Positions 1-7,949 of a stretch of 18,451 nt of DNA are shown piece by piece. Both the position numbers and the translations under genes were made by a program. This DNA comes from JAYSRU01 sp043720875 (GTDB lineage: Bacteria; Bacteroidota; Bacteroidia; Flavobacteriales_D; Crocinitomicaceae). Positions within the stretch are counted from its first letter, which is position 1; every line of letters begins with the position of its first letter. The stretch lies in the NCBI GenBank assembly GCA_043720875.1, contig JAYSRU010000042.1:1-18451 (forward strand). Direction: 5' to 3'. The notes below the pieces were generated by a model that worked only from the letters and a program-made list of their open reading frames with translations, ran no database searches and was not told where the DNA came from.

Positions 1-2
1 AT

Positions 3-1184
3 ACCAAAGAAATTGCATTATTTTTAAGGGAAAATAAAATTAGGTCTGGTATATATCACGGTGGATTATCCGCTGAAGATCGCACCAACATGCTCGATGC
101 CTGGCTAAAAAATGACATAACGATAATGGTTGCAACCAACGCATTTGGTATGGGAATAGATAAAGCTGATGTGCGTTTTGTGGTTCATGCTGAAATGTCA
201 AACTCCATAGAAGGATATTTTCAAGAAGCAGGAAGAGCAGGAAGAGATGGTTTTGCTGCTCGGACCATGGTTTTTTACGCTGACAGTGATTTGGTTAAAT
301 TGCATACTAATTTGATAGATGAATTTCCACCAATTGACGAGGTAAAACATTGCTACAAAGCTATTTGCAACTACCTCGGACTCGCATTTGGCTCGGGAAT
401 GGGAGAAACTTTCCCTATGGATTTAAGTGTCTTCTCTAAACGCTATGAATTTTCGATTACCAAGGTCTTTCATTGCATCAAGATTTTGGAACTAAATGGA
501 AACCTATTGTTCAACGAAGCTTCCTTCACTCCCACTAAAGTAAAATTTGTGGTTGGCGCAAAGAAACTTTATTCGTTTCAAATAGAACAGAGTAAATATG
601 CTGGATTAATCACTTATTTAACACGAACCTATCCTGGAATTCATGACAATTTTTATGCAATTAATGAATTTCAAGCATTAAAAATATTACAAATCTCTGC
701 AGGTGAACTAAAATCTCGCATAGAAAATTTAGAAAAATACGGTATTTTAGAGGTGAGCTGGCAAACGAATCTTCCTTTAGTTACTTTCCTGGAAGAACGT
801 TGGCACGACGACCATTTTACACTCAACGCAAGTGCCTACAAACATCGGAAAGAGCGTTCTGAAGCAAAATTATCAAGCGTTGAATCCTACCTCAAGTCGG
901 CTATTTGTAGAAACATTCAGTTGTTACGCTATTTCGGACAGAACGGTGAAAAATGTGGTAAATGTGATATCTGTAAAGCCGAATCTACAAGTACTTTAAC
1001 ATTACTTGAGGTAAAAATCGCAATTCTTTCGCTAATCAAGAGTTGCCCCAAAACATTTCAAGAATTGGAGCATGAGTTAGAAACAATTCCTAAGAAAATG
1101 ATCGACGACGCTTATTACGATTTACAAGATTTTGGAAATCTAAATTTAATCGACGATAAGATCACATTCTTAAAAGAACTATAG
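3..1184 (+). CDS. recQ: RecQ-family ATP-dependent DNA helicase, C-terminal part (5' truncated by window edge)
   Basis: The reading frame is open from base 3 with no start, so the gene begins outside the window; 393 residues are present. It encodes a 3'-5' superfamily 2 DNA helicase acting in recombination and replication repair. Visible are the end of RecA domain 2: YHGGLS near residue 20, ATNAFGMGID (motif V) near 45-54, and QEAGRAGRDG (motif VI with the arginine finger) near 74-83. A zinc site lies near 302-324 (one Cys, then CGKCDIC), followed by about 65 residues. About 220 residues separate motif VI from the zinc cysteines, and they contain two winged-helix-like stretches. In E. coli RecQ the zinc site follows the core closely and the winged helix comes after it. 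No HRDC domain is evident. Its stop lies 9 bp from the stop of the convergent regulator gene. The family call is firm; the exact subfamily is inferred. Confidence 0.93.
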   Translation, partial: TKEIALFLRENKIRSGIYHGGLSAEDRTNMLDAWLKNDITIMVATNAFGMGIDKADVRFVVHAEMSNSIEGYFQEAGRAGRDGFAARTMVFYADSDLVKLHTNLIDEFPPIDEVKHCYKAICNYLGLAFGSGMGETFPMDLSVFSKRYEFSITKVFHCIKILELNGNLLFNEASFTPTKVKFVVGAKKLYSFQIEQSKYAGLITYLTRTYPGIHDNFYAINEFQALKILQISAGELKSRIENLEKYGILEVSWQTNLPLVTFLEERWHDDHFTLNASAYKHRKERSEAKLSSVESYLKSAICRNIQLLRYFGQNGEKCGKCDICKAESTSTLTLLEVKIAILSLIKSCPKTFQELEHELETIPKKMIDDAYYDLQDFGNLNLIDDKITFLKEL

Positions 1185-1193
1185 AGCAGTATA

Positions 1194-2018
1194 TTAATTG
1201 TTATAAGGCTTTTTTACCATATAATCAGTTAATATGTTTACGTCTTTTTGTAAACTTTTTAACGATTTTACAATATCAGAATCCTTTACTTCCATTTCTG
1301 GCAAGGCAGAAGCAATATAATTAACGAATCTCCAAACTTCAATAACATCATTGGCATGAACCATATATGGATCATACAACGGATTAGTACTCACTAATTG
1401 AAAAGACTTGTTTTGACTAAACCTATTGTAGACAATCTTAAATACGATACCTTCATCTTTGGTCACCACAACACATGGTGTACCGTCTTTAATTGCATTC
1501 CAATCTTGCACAAATTCTGCAACAACATAACTTCCTTCTGCAACTGGAGGCATTGAGTCACCTTTTATTGGAAAAGATCTGTATTTCTTGTTTTTAGACA
1601 AAAAGGGTAAGGTGAAAGTTGGTAGTACTTTTAAATATTCAGGATCCGAATAACCTAAACTGTAGCCGGCTCTAGCCTTTTCCGGCACCATCTCAATCAT
1701 TTCTTCATTGTTTTGATCCACAACCGTTGCTAGAATACGTAAATGCTTACCACTAACGTCATTCAATGTCCCACGATCGACTTGCCCTAAATGTGCTTCC
1801 GACAACTGAGATAAATCTTTCAATAATAAATCATCAATTGTGATTTGATAATGTGCTGCAAAGGCAATCAAATTTGTGATATTAGGTTCTGCAATACCAT
1901 TTTCATAACCACTGTAAGTAGACCTATTCAAATCAAACATTTGACTAAACTCATCCTGTGATAATTTTTTTCTTTTCCGAAGGAATCTAAGGTTAATTCT
2001 AAATATTTCTTGCATCAT
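1194..2018 (-). CDS. XRE-family regulator with S24/LexA-like self-cleaving domain
   Basis: This 274-residue protein has a Cro/CI-type helix-turn-helix at about residues 6-65 (LSQDEFSQMF, then NRSTYSGYENG). A LexA/UmuD-like S24 peptidase fold follows at about 110-235. The cleavage site (Ala117-Gly118), the nucleophile (Ser155 in KGDSM) and the general base (Lys194 in GIVFK) are all present with LexA-like spacing, so the protein should be able to cleave itself. The last 40 residues look helical. By family knowledge it is a repressor inactivated by a cellular signal such as DNA damage; its target genes are unknown. ATG codons at 2018 and 2015 are both possible starts. The gene lies downstream of the YihY gene on the same strand but has its own promoter in the 58-bp gap, flanked by direct repeats, which suggests autoregulation. 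Confidence 0.9.
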   Translation of the reverse strand: MMQEIFRINLRFLRKRKKLSQDEFSQMFDLNRSTYSGYENGIAEPNITNLIAFAAHYQITIDDLLLKDLSQLSEAHLGQVDRGTLNDVSGKHLRILATVVDQNNEEMIEMVPEKARAGYSLGYSDPEYLKVLPTFTLPFLSKNKKYRSFPIKGDSMPPVAEGSYVVAEFVQDWNAIKDGTPCVVVTKDEGIVFKIVYNRFSQNKSFQLVSTNPLYDPYMVHANDVIEVWRFVNYIASALPEMEVKDSDIVKSLKSLQKDVNILTDYMVKKPYNN

Positions 2019-2069
2019 AATACATCAAATTTTTTCTCAAAAATACAACAATATTTGAAATACATCAAA
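2019..2069. repeat. Pair of direct repeats flanking the S24 regulator promoter (candidate operators)
   Basis: The 11-mer AATACATCAAA occurs at 2019-2029 and again at 2059-2069, spaced 40 bp start to start, close to four helical turns. The upstream copy overlaps the -33 element and the downstream copy lies between the -7 box and the start codon. Position and phasing suit cooperative binding by the XRE-type repressor encoded just downstream. That the repressor binds here is inference. Confidence 0.45.
2038..2069 (-). promoter_or_regulatory. Bacteroidota-type promoter of the S24 regulator gene
   Basis: Read on the minus strand, TTTG (2069-2066) is followed after exactly 20 bp by TATTTTTG (2045-2038). 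This matches the TTTG-N19/20-TAnnTTTG consensus used by the Bacteroidota primary sigma factor. The expected transcript start lies about 15 nt before the ATG at 2018. It allows expression independently of the upstream YihY gene. Confidence 0.7.
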
Positions 2070-2076
2070 AAATTGA

Positions 2077-2955
2077 TTATTTTTTTGGAGTTATTGGTAT
2101 TCCGATCATCCTTGCATAAACTGCAGTGAATTTTGCTCCAAAGAAAATTATTTGCGAAGTGTAAAACATCCATGCTAAGATAATCAGCATGGTTCCTGCA
2201 ACTCCGCCATTTTTTGCAAAGAACATATGAACTAAGTAATATTTGATTAACATTTGCCCTAAATAAAGTAAAACCGCCGTCACGAAACCGCCAGCCCAGG
2301 CTAACTTCCACTTCACTTCTGCATCATGTAAATACTTGAAAACACCCGCAAACATTAATGTACTCGTACCAATCGCTAAACCATGTTGCACAAACATAGA
2401 CAAGAACCATTGAAAAGCATTAGAATGATTAAACAATTGACTTCCTGCAGACAATATGATCGTTTGAGCGAAATATGTTACAATAATCAGAATCCCAAAA
2501 AATGCAAGAAGAATCAACGACGTTAATTTGGCTTGCAACGTTGCCTTAATTATTTTCTTACGCCCTTTGTACTGAACGTCAATGTCGAAAAACTCATTCA
2601 AACTATGTTTTAATGCCGACAACAATGCAGTGCTGGAAATAACTAATGCCGTTACTCCAATTAAACGTAAAACTATATTACCATTTGTGAAATCAATTTG
2701 ATTCAAGAACACGGTAATCCCAGATATATCTTTAATTCCAATCTTTTCAGACAACAATTCTGATATGATTTTCACCATAGTTTCTTGCCCAACAAAACTG
2801 CCAAACAACTCAATTCCAATGAAAAGAATAGGAACTAACGCCACAATGGTATAATAAGCAATTGCTGCTCCATGAAACGAACTTTTTTCGCCCATAAACT
2901 CAACAAATGTTGTTTTAATTAAACTATAGACTTCTCTCCAAATGAGTTTCTTCAT
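2077..2955 (-). CDS. YihY/BrkB family (UPF0761) inner-membrane protein
   Basis: This 292-residue protein has about six hydrophobic membrane segments and the family's typical features: an N-terminal stretch with FHGAAIAYYTIVALVPILF (about residues 28-46), a middle hydrophilic loop with SALKHSLNEFF, and a C-terminal pair of helices with GGVAGTMLIILAWMFYTSQ. The family was once called ribonuclease BN by mistake; its real function is unsettled and may be transport or envelope related. It is complete, starts at ATG, and lies 32 bp downstream of the ABC ATPase gene on the same strand, so co-transcription is likely. The family call is secure; no substrate can be read from the sequence. Confidence 0.88.
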   Translation of the reverse strand: MKKLIWREVYSLIKTTFVEFMGEKSSFHGAAIAYYTIVALVPILFIGIELFGSFVGQETMVKIISELLSEKIGIKDISGITVFLNQIDFTNGNIVLRLIGVTALVISSTALLSALKHSLNEFFDIDVQYKGRKKIIKATLQAKLTSLILLAFFGILIIVTYFAQTIILSAGSQLFNHSNAFQWFLSMFVQHGLAIGTSTLMFAGVFKYLHDAEVKWKLAWAGGFVTAVLLYLGQMLIKYYLVHMFFAKNGGVAGTMLIILAWMFYTSQIIFFGAKFTAVYARMIGIPITPKK

Positions 2956-2987
2956 TCCGTTTTAATTTAAAATCTTTCAAATAACCG

Positions 2988-3914
2988 CTAATGAAAGATA
3001 ACATAACATGTATCTTCAAAAGGGACTACACTTGACAACAAGATAGTTTGACCATCAGATAGACTAACTTTATTCAAATAATGTGTTCCATAAAACTTAT
3101 TCGACACCAATTCAACCAATTCAGCTTCTTTATCATTTTTAGTGGCAATTCGGTAATTATTTGGCCTAACCAATTGCGTTCTGTTGTTTATTTTTATTCG
3201 GTTAATGTCGCCAAAAAACAAAGCTTCTTGTTTCGACCTCGGCTTGTTATAAAAATCTTTTAGCGTTGTAAAGCGCGCAACCTTGCCTTTACTTATATAA
3301 ATAGCCTTATCGCAAAACCCAAACGCCTCTCGCCCATCATGCGTCACTAATACGTACGTAGTATTTCTCTTTTTGTGCAATTTCCTTAAGTACTCTAATA
3401 ATTTAGCTTTGATATGAACGTCAAGGTACACAAAAGGCTCGTCAAAAAGAATGACTTTTGGCTCTGATGCCAACGCTCTTGCAATAGATAAGCGCTGCTG
3501 CTCTCCACCAGATAACACGATTGCCTTGAGATCTTTCACCGCTTGTAACTCTAGTAAATCTAATAATTCAGTTACAAATTTTACTTTTACTAGATAACTC
3601 AGATGACCCAATTTGTTTTCAATATTTTGATAAACAGTATGATACATTTCCAATCCAAAATCTTGTGAAACCAATTGAATATCCTGAATTCCTGGCAATA
3701 ATTTTTCGTGTGCGCTTTTGATTTTTTCCGAATCAAAAAATATAGCTCCAGCAGTGGGGTGCAAAATTCCAGCAATCAACTTTAAAAGACTGGATTTACC
3801 AGCACCACTTTTACCGACTATAGCAATCTTACTCCCTTGTTCGAATTCCAATGAGACGTTGCACAATACTTCTATATTGCCAATTGAATAGTCTAAATTT
3901 TTGACACTAATCAC
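2988..3914 (-). CDS. ABC transporter ATP-binding protein with TOBE-like C-terminal domain
   Basis: This 308-residue ATPase has a complete nucleotide-binding domain: Walker A GKSGAGKS (34-41), Q-loop Gln84, signature LSGGEQQR (135-142), Walker B VILFDE with Glu159, and switch His192 (VTHD). Residues 246-308, starting LVRPNNYRI, resemble the TOBE domain of iron, sulfate, molybdate and sugar importers. The D-loop region reads FVYLD instead of the usual SNLD type. The start is GTG at 3914, overlapping the end of the upstream gene by 8 bp, which implies translational coupling. No permease or binding-protein gene is adjacent, so the substrate is unknown; partners must be encoded elsewhere, or the protein could have a non-transport role. 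Confidence 0.88.
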   Translation of the reverse strand: MISVKNLDYSIGNIEVLCNVSLEFEQGSKIAIVGKSGAGKSSLLKLIAGILHPTAGAIFFDSEKIKSAHEKLLPGIQDIQLVSQDFGLEMYHTVYQNIENKLGHLSYLVKVKFVTELLDLLELQAVKDLKAIVLSGGEQQRLSIARALASEPKVILFDEPFVYLDVHIKAKLLEYLRKLHKKRNTTYVLVTHDGREAFGFCDKAIYISKGKVARFTTLKDFYNKPRSKQEALFFGDINRIKINNRTQLVRPNNYRIATKNDKEAELVELVSNKFYGTHYLNKVSLSDGQTILLSSVVPFEDTCYVIFH

Positions 3915-4347
3915 GTGTTAACGCCACTAATTCTTTTGGAAAATCGTTGGACACGATAAAAACCCCTGGACTTGGATTAGTATAAGGTTCATAATCCTTC
4001 AAATATACATTCATGTGAACTTCTTCTCCTTTAACAACCTCTTCATAACTATCAATTAGATCTGTCGAAACAGCAAAAGTTGTCACTTCCTTATCTAAAC
4101 CAATAGCCTTAAACAATGTCGTTCTTGGGATTTCATAGGAGAATATAGAATCATCAGGGAGATAACCTTGAATTAAGTAATTCTCTTCAATAATGGAGAA
4201 CCCTAGCATTTCATTTTTTAGAACTATTTCATCTTCCCATTCATATTTTATATTGCCTTCTGTTTCCTTGCCCTCATGATTCGCTTCTGCGTATTCAGGG
4301 GAGAAATCGTCATTTAAAAGGAAAAAGTGTATTGAATAAATTTTCAT
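3907..4347 (-). CDS. Conserved-looking hypothetical protein, acidic, 146 residues
   Basis: I do not recognise this protein. It starts MKIYSIHFFLLND, is rich in Asp and Glu, has no signal peptide or membrane segment, and seems to be mostly beta strand with charged loops, suggesting a small cytosolic protein. ATG at 4347 is preferred; an in-frame TTG at 4353 is the only upstream alternative. Its last 8 bases overlap the GTG start of the ABC ATPase gene, so the two are almost certainly co-translated and may work together. It is the first gene of the minus-strand cluster and faces away from the rlmI-like operon. No function can be assigned. Confidence 0.75.
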   Translation of the reverse strand: MKIYSIHFFLLNDDFSPEYAEANHEGKETEGNIKYEWEDEIVLKNEMLGFSIIEENYLIQGYLPDDSIFSYEIPRTTLFKAIGLDKEVTTFAVSTDLIDSYEEVVKGEEVHMNVYLKDYEPYTNPSPGVFIVSNDFPKELVALTRD

Positions 4348-4414
4348 GGTCAAATTTAGAAATTATTTCGTTGAAAGATGAAGAATGATGTAAAGTAAAA
4401 ACGATTTAATAAAG

Positions 4415-4422
4415 TATCTTTG
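4415..4422 (+). promoter_or_regulatory. Candidate -7 box of the rlmI-MATE-fmt operon
   Basis: TATCTTTG matches TAnnTTTG exactly. No good TTTG is found 17-23 bp upstream (the region reads TAAAG), so the promoter is only partly supported. If it is used, transcription starts near 4427 and leaves a leader of about 85 nt before the TTG start at 4512. Confidence 0.45.
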
Positions 4423-4423
4423 C

Positions 4424-4489
4424 ATTATGAATTTTCCATGTCAACGTGGTTAACATTATTTTTCATTAGCCTACTACAGAATTCATAAT
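4424..4489 (+). promoter_or_regulatory. Structured leader candidate: 10-bp inverted repeat upstream of the rlmI-like gene
   Basis: ATTATGAATT (4424-4433) is an exact inverted repeat of AATTCATAAT (4480-4489), closing a 46-nt loop. Inside the loop two mutually exclusive hairpins can be drawn: CCATG/CGTGG (4436-4440 with 4445-4449) and ATGTCAAC/GTTAACAT (4438-4445 with 4449-4456, one mismatch). An eight-codon mini-ORF (ATG 4427 to TAA 4453, MNFPCQRG) spans the same bases. No T-run follows, so this is not a classic terminator. A regulatory role is inference. Confidence 0.35.
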
Positions 4490-4511
4490 TTCATTTTAAA
4501 AAATCTATACA

Positions 4512-5678
4512 TTGGAAATTAAAATAAGAAAAAATAAAATTGAAGCTCTTTCGAGAAAACATCCCTGGGTATTCTCTGGAGCTTTGGAAACAGATACCAC
4601 TACTATTGAAGATGGCTCTATGGTTGACTTAACCACGCCAACAGGAGAATTTATGGCGCGTGGGCATTTTCAAGCGGGATCTATTGCAATTAGAGTTTTA
4701 ACTTTTGAAGACAAGATTATAGATCAACCATTCTGGAATAATGTAATTTTATCTGCCATAGAACTGCGAAAGAACATTGGGTTATTTTCAAAAACGAATG
4801 AAATCTGTAGACTGGTTCATGGAGAAGGCGACAACCTTCCGGGTTTAGTAATCGATTATTTTAATAAAGTAGCCGTAATTCAGTGTCACAGTACTGGAAT
4901 GCATAAAAACATAGCTAACATAGTTTCCGCTTTAAAGAATGCGTTCGGAGAAGAATTGGTCGCAATTTATGACAAAAGCGCAGAAACTTTGCCTACACGA
5001 ACTGAAGCAATCAACCAATTTTTGTTTGGAGAGGTTCCGGTTCCTCATATCGCTTTAGAAAACGGGATAAAGTATGAAATTGATTGGATCAATGGTCAGA
5101 AAACTGGTTTCTTTATTGATCAACGTGAAAGCAGATCACTTTTAGGAAAGTACGCAAAGGGTAAAAAAGTTTTGAATACATTTTGCTATTCAGGTGGATT
5201 CAGTTTAGCTTGTATACAAAATGGTGCGACTGAAGTACATTCATTAGATTCTTCAAAAAAAGCAATAGAATTGACTGAAGCAAATGTGAAGCTTAACAAA
5301 ATGGGGAAGAATCATAAAAGCATTGTGGCAGATGCAATTCCATACATGAGAGACCTCGGTGAGGAATACGATATTATTGTTTTAGATCCACCCGCATTTG
5401 CAAAGCATAGAGATAAGCGTCATGCTGCAGTTCAAGGCTACAAACGACTTAATGCAAATGCAATTCGCCAAATCAAACCAGGTGGATTGATTTTTACTTT
5501 CTCATGTAGTCAGGTCGTTGACAAAACCTTATTCACAAATACAATAATAGCTGCTGCGTTGGAAGCTGGAAGAAACGTAAGAATAATAGAGCAATTGCAC
5601 CAACCTGCTGATCATCCAATAAATGCATTTCATCCAGAAGGAGAATACTTAAAGGGTCTTGTTTTAGCCGTTTCATGA
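4512..5678 (+). CDS. rlmI: Class I SAM-dependent rRNA methyltransferase, RlmI-like (23S rRNA m5C)
   Basis: This 388-residue protein has the length and layout of RlmI, which methylates C1962 of 23S rRNA: an N-terminal PUA domain (about 1-75, with HPWVFSGAL at 17-25), then an RlmI-type linker (IDQRESR near 202-208). The Rossmann methyltransferase domain follows, with a SAM-binding motif at about 219-232 (VLNTFCYSGGFSL), LDPPAF at 291-296, and the catalytic-type Cys332 in FSCSQ. The start must be TTG at 4512: an in-frame TAA at 4497 blocks extension, no ATG lies between, and the PUA domain begins at once. The stop overlaps the MATE start (ATGA). It is the first gene of a three-gene operon. Family membership is firm; the exact target base is inferred from homology. 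Confidence 0.88.
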   Translation: MEIKIRKNKIEALSRKHPWVFSGALETDTTTIEDGSMVDLTTPTGEFMARGHFQAGSIAIRVLTFEDKIIDQPFWNNVILSAIELRKNIGLFSKTNEICRLVHGEGDNLPGLVIDYFNKVAVIQCHSTGMHKNIANIVSALKNAFGEELVAIYDKSAETLPTRTEAINQFLFGEVPVPHIALENGIKYEIDWINGQKTGFFIDQRESRSLLGKYAKGKKVLNTFCYSGGFSLACIQNGATEVHSLDSSKKAIELTEANVKLNKMGKNHKSIVADAIPYMRDLGEEYDIIVLDPPAFAKHRDKRHAAVQGYKRLNANAIRQIKPGGLIFTFSCSQVVDKTLFTNTIIAAALEAGRNVRIIEQLHQPADHPINAFHPEGEYLKGLVLAVS

Positions 5679-7018
5679 TTTTAGACTTTTCATATAAGCG
5701 AATTTTAACAGTTGCTTTACCATTGATGTTGAGTAGTTTCATTCAATCAATTGTATTATTGACAGATGCCTCTTTCTTGGCAAGAGAAAGTCACATTGCT
5801 TTCGATGCAGCCGGAAATGCAGGATTATTATATGTTACAGCTTATTTTTCTTTAGCTGGTTTGGGAGATGGAATACAAGTGCTTATGGCGAGACGAGTTG
5901 GACAAGGTGAAAATCATCGCATCTTACCCTTATTGCTCAACGGATTTAAGACACTCCTCTTTTTCGCGTTGATATTGTTTTGTTTATTGAAATTCGCATT
6001 CCCCTCTCTTATTTATGGTTATTCCTTAAACAAAGAGCTTGCGCTTGCTCAAATTGAGTTTTTAAACTATCGAACTTATGGGTTAGGATTCGCATCAATA
6101 ATATTAATCATACAGGCCTTTTTGATTGCACATGGAAAGACAAAAATAATTTTCGTCAGTGCCTTGCTAACTGCTGGGTGTAACATTGGGCTTGATTATG
6201 TATTAATTTTTGGTGAATTTGGTTTTCCTCGGATGGGAATTGCAGGAGCAGCACTTGCCAGCACAATAGCCGAAGGTATTTCCGCCACTTTTTTAGTCAT
6301 ATGCTTCTTTAAATTATACTGGAAGCCAATCAAAGCCTTACACAAACAGGTGGTTACTGAGTTAGAGCCGCAGCTAAAAATTATAAAATCAATAATTAAA
6401 GTTGGTAGTCCTTTAATGTTTCAAGGATTTCTTGCCTTAGCTACCTGGGTTCTTTTCTTTACCTGGATTGAACAAATTGGATCGTTTGAATTGACGGTTT
6501 CTCAAAACATTCGCTCTATTTATTTCCTTGTTTTTGTGCCCATTCAAGGATTTGCTGGAACAACGCGAACCTATATTTCACAATACATTGGTGCGAAACA
6601 ATTTGACGCGATACCTATTATTCAAAAAAGAATACAATTATTAACCCTACTCTCACTAGTTCTCTTCTTTCATGGGGCAATACTTTATCCAGAAACACTG
6701 ATTGGTTGGATCAATCCAAACCCCGCATTTATTGAATCAAGTAAAGAAATTCTATCCCTCATTTGGCCTTCTCTTGTAATATACGCTTTCTTCAGTGTAA
6801 AATATCAAACCATTGTAGGTAGTGGAAATACACTTCCCTCATTCATAATTGAAGGTATTTGCCTTGTATTTTATATCATTTCAGCTTTTACTTTCATTCA
6901 CGTCATGCATTTAGAAATAAAATATGTTTGGATTGTTGAATATGTATACTTTGGGTGTTTAGCCATTTCATCTATGGTTTATTTGAAGTTCTTTGATTGG
7001 AAAAAACAAATTATATAA
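5675..7018 (+). CDS. MATE family efflux transporter
   Basis: This 447-residue integral membrane protein has about 12 hydrophobic helices in two similar halves, as in MATE (NorM/DinF-type) cation-coupled drug and metabolite exporters. N-terminal features are LTVALPLMLSSFIQSIVLLT and a Gly-rich segment LAGLGDGIQVLMARRVGQG. The second half has VGSPLMFQGFLAL and PIQGFAGTTRTYISQYIGA. It starts at ATG 5675, overlapping the methyltransferase stop, and ends 4 bp before fmt. Its place between two translation genes shows co-expression but gives no substrate. An alternative call within the MOP superfamily is less likely from these motifs. Confidence 0.85.
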   Translation: MILDFSYKRILTVALPLMLSSFIQSIVLLTDASFLARESHIAFDAAGNAGLLYVTAYFSLAGLGDGIQVLMARRVGQGENHRILPLLLNGFKTLLFFALILFCLLKFAFPSLIYGYSLNKELALAQIEFLNYRTYGLGFASIILIIQAFLIAHGKTKIIFVSALLTAGCNIGLDYVLIFGEFGFPRMGIAGAALASTIAEGISATFLVICFFKLYWKPIKALHKQVVTELEPQLKIIKSIIKVGSPLMFQGFLALATWVLFFTWIEQIGSFELTVSQNIRSIYFLVFVPIQGFAGTTRTYISQYIGAKQFDAIPIIQKRIQLLTLLSLVLFFHGAILYPETLIGWINPNPAFIESSKEILSLIWPSLVIYAFFSVKYQTIVGSGNTLPSFIIEGICLVFYIISAFTFIHVMHLEIKYVWIVEYVYFGCLAISSMVYLKFFDWKKQII

Positions 7019-7022
7019 CCGT

Positions 7023-7949
7023 ATGAAAATTGTTTTTATGGGTACGCCTGAGTTTGCGGCTACCATTTTGAGTAAACTAATTGACAATAATATAAATATT
7101 GTTGGTGTTGTAACGGTGGCAGACAAGCCAACTGGCAGAGGGTTGTTACTCTCCGAGAGTGCGGTTAAAAAAGTTGCAACAGAAAACAATATCAAAGTAC
7201 TCCAACCCTTAAACTTAAAAGATCCAGAATTTATTACTGAATTAAAGCATCTTGAAGCCGATCTATTTGTTGTCGTGGCTTTCAGAATGTTACCCGAAAT
7301 AGTTTGGCAAATGCCCGCTAAAGGTTGTTTCAACCTGCACGGGTCTTTACTTCCACAATACCGTGGAGCAGCGCCAATTAATTGGGCGATTATTAATGGT
7401 GAGTCTGTCACGGGAGTTACAACGTTCTTTATTGAGAAGGAAATAGATACAGGTAAAATAATTGATCAGGAAAAAATAACAATTCAAGATACCGATAACG
7501 TTGGGGACATATATGAAAAACTCATGCATCTTGGTGCTGATTTGACATTGAAAACAGTTCTTGCGCTAACAATTGGTAAGGTAGCAGCAAAAGCACAAGG
7601 AGATTATCAAACACACGAATTGAAACCTGCACCAAAACTCACAAAAGAAACTGGATTATTGGACACCAATTGTACCGTTGACTTGTTTCATAATATGGTA
7701 AGAGGGCTCAGTCCTTATCCATGTGCATGGGTCAAGCTCATTCATAAAACTTCTGGCATAATAAAATCACTGAAAATTTTCAAAACTTCAAAAATCATTG
7801 CGGAATCAAAACATTCATGGATATTAACACTCAATGATGGGGAAATTCAACTTTTAGAGATTCAATTAGAAGGTAAAAAAAGAATGGATACTGAGGATTT
7901 TTTGAGAGGATTTCAGCACAATGATTGGGAAATCGCTTCAAAACATTGA
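7023..7949 (+). CDS. fmt: Methionyl-tRNA formyltransferase
   Basis: Fmt transfers a formyl group from 10-formyltetrahydrofolate to initiator Met-tRNA in the cytoplasm. The 308-residue protein has the formyltransferase N-terminal domain (MGTPEFAA, residues 6-13) with catalytic residues Asn104, His106 (FNLHGSLLPQYRGAAPINW) and Asp142 (EIDTGKII), and a C-terminal OB-like tRNA-binding domain (about 205-305). ATG at 7023 is chosen because the conserved KIVFMGTPEF begins there; the frame is open further upstream, but that would overlap the MATE gene and add residues not seen in the family. It is the last gene of the operon and is followed by a long inverted repeat. Confidence 0.95.
   Translation: MKIVFMGTPEFAATILSKLIDNNINIVGVVTVADKPTGRGLLLSESAVKKVATENNIKVLQPLNLKDPEFITELKHLEADLFVVVAFRMLPEIVWQMPAKGCFNLHGSLLPQYRGAAPINWAIINGESVTGVTTFFIEKEIDTGKIIDQEKITIQDTDNVGDIYEKLMHLGADLTLKTVLALTIGKVAAKAQGDYQTHELKPAPKLTKETGLLDTNCTVDLFHNMVRGLSPYPCAWVKLIHKTSGIIKSLKIFKTSKIIAESKHSWILTLNDGEIQLLEIQLEGKKRMDTEDFLRGFQHNDWEIASKH

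Noticed and set aside
2015..2311. A 98-residue minus-strand frame between the regulator and the YihY gene
   Set aside because: It overlaps the YihY coding sequence in another frame and has no family resemblance.
1194..4347. Reading the S24 regulator, YihY, ABC ATPase and unknown protein as a defence island or prophage remnant
   Set aside because: No integrase, toxin, nuclease or phage gene accompanies them, and the neighbours are housekeeping genes in similar base composition.
4351..4358. TAAATTTG on the minus strand as a promoter box for the hypothetical gene
   Set aside because: It lies only 3 bp before the ATG at 4347 and no TTTG is found at the right distance, so it would require a leaderless transcript; chance is likelier.
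6968..7529. Minus-strand frames over fmt
   Set aside because: They lie opposite strongly conserved Fmt coding sequence and show no domain.
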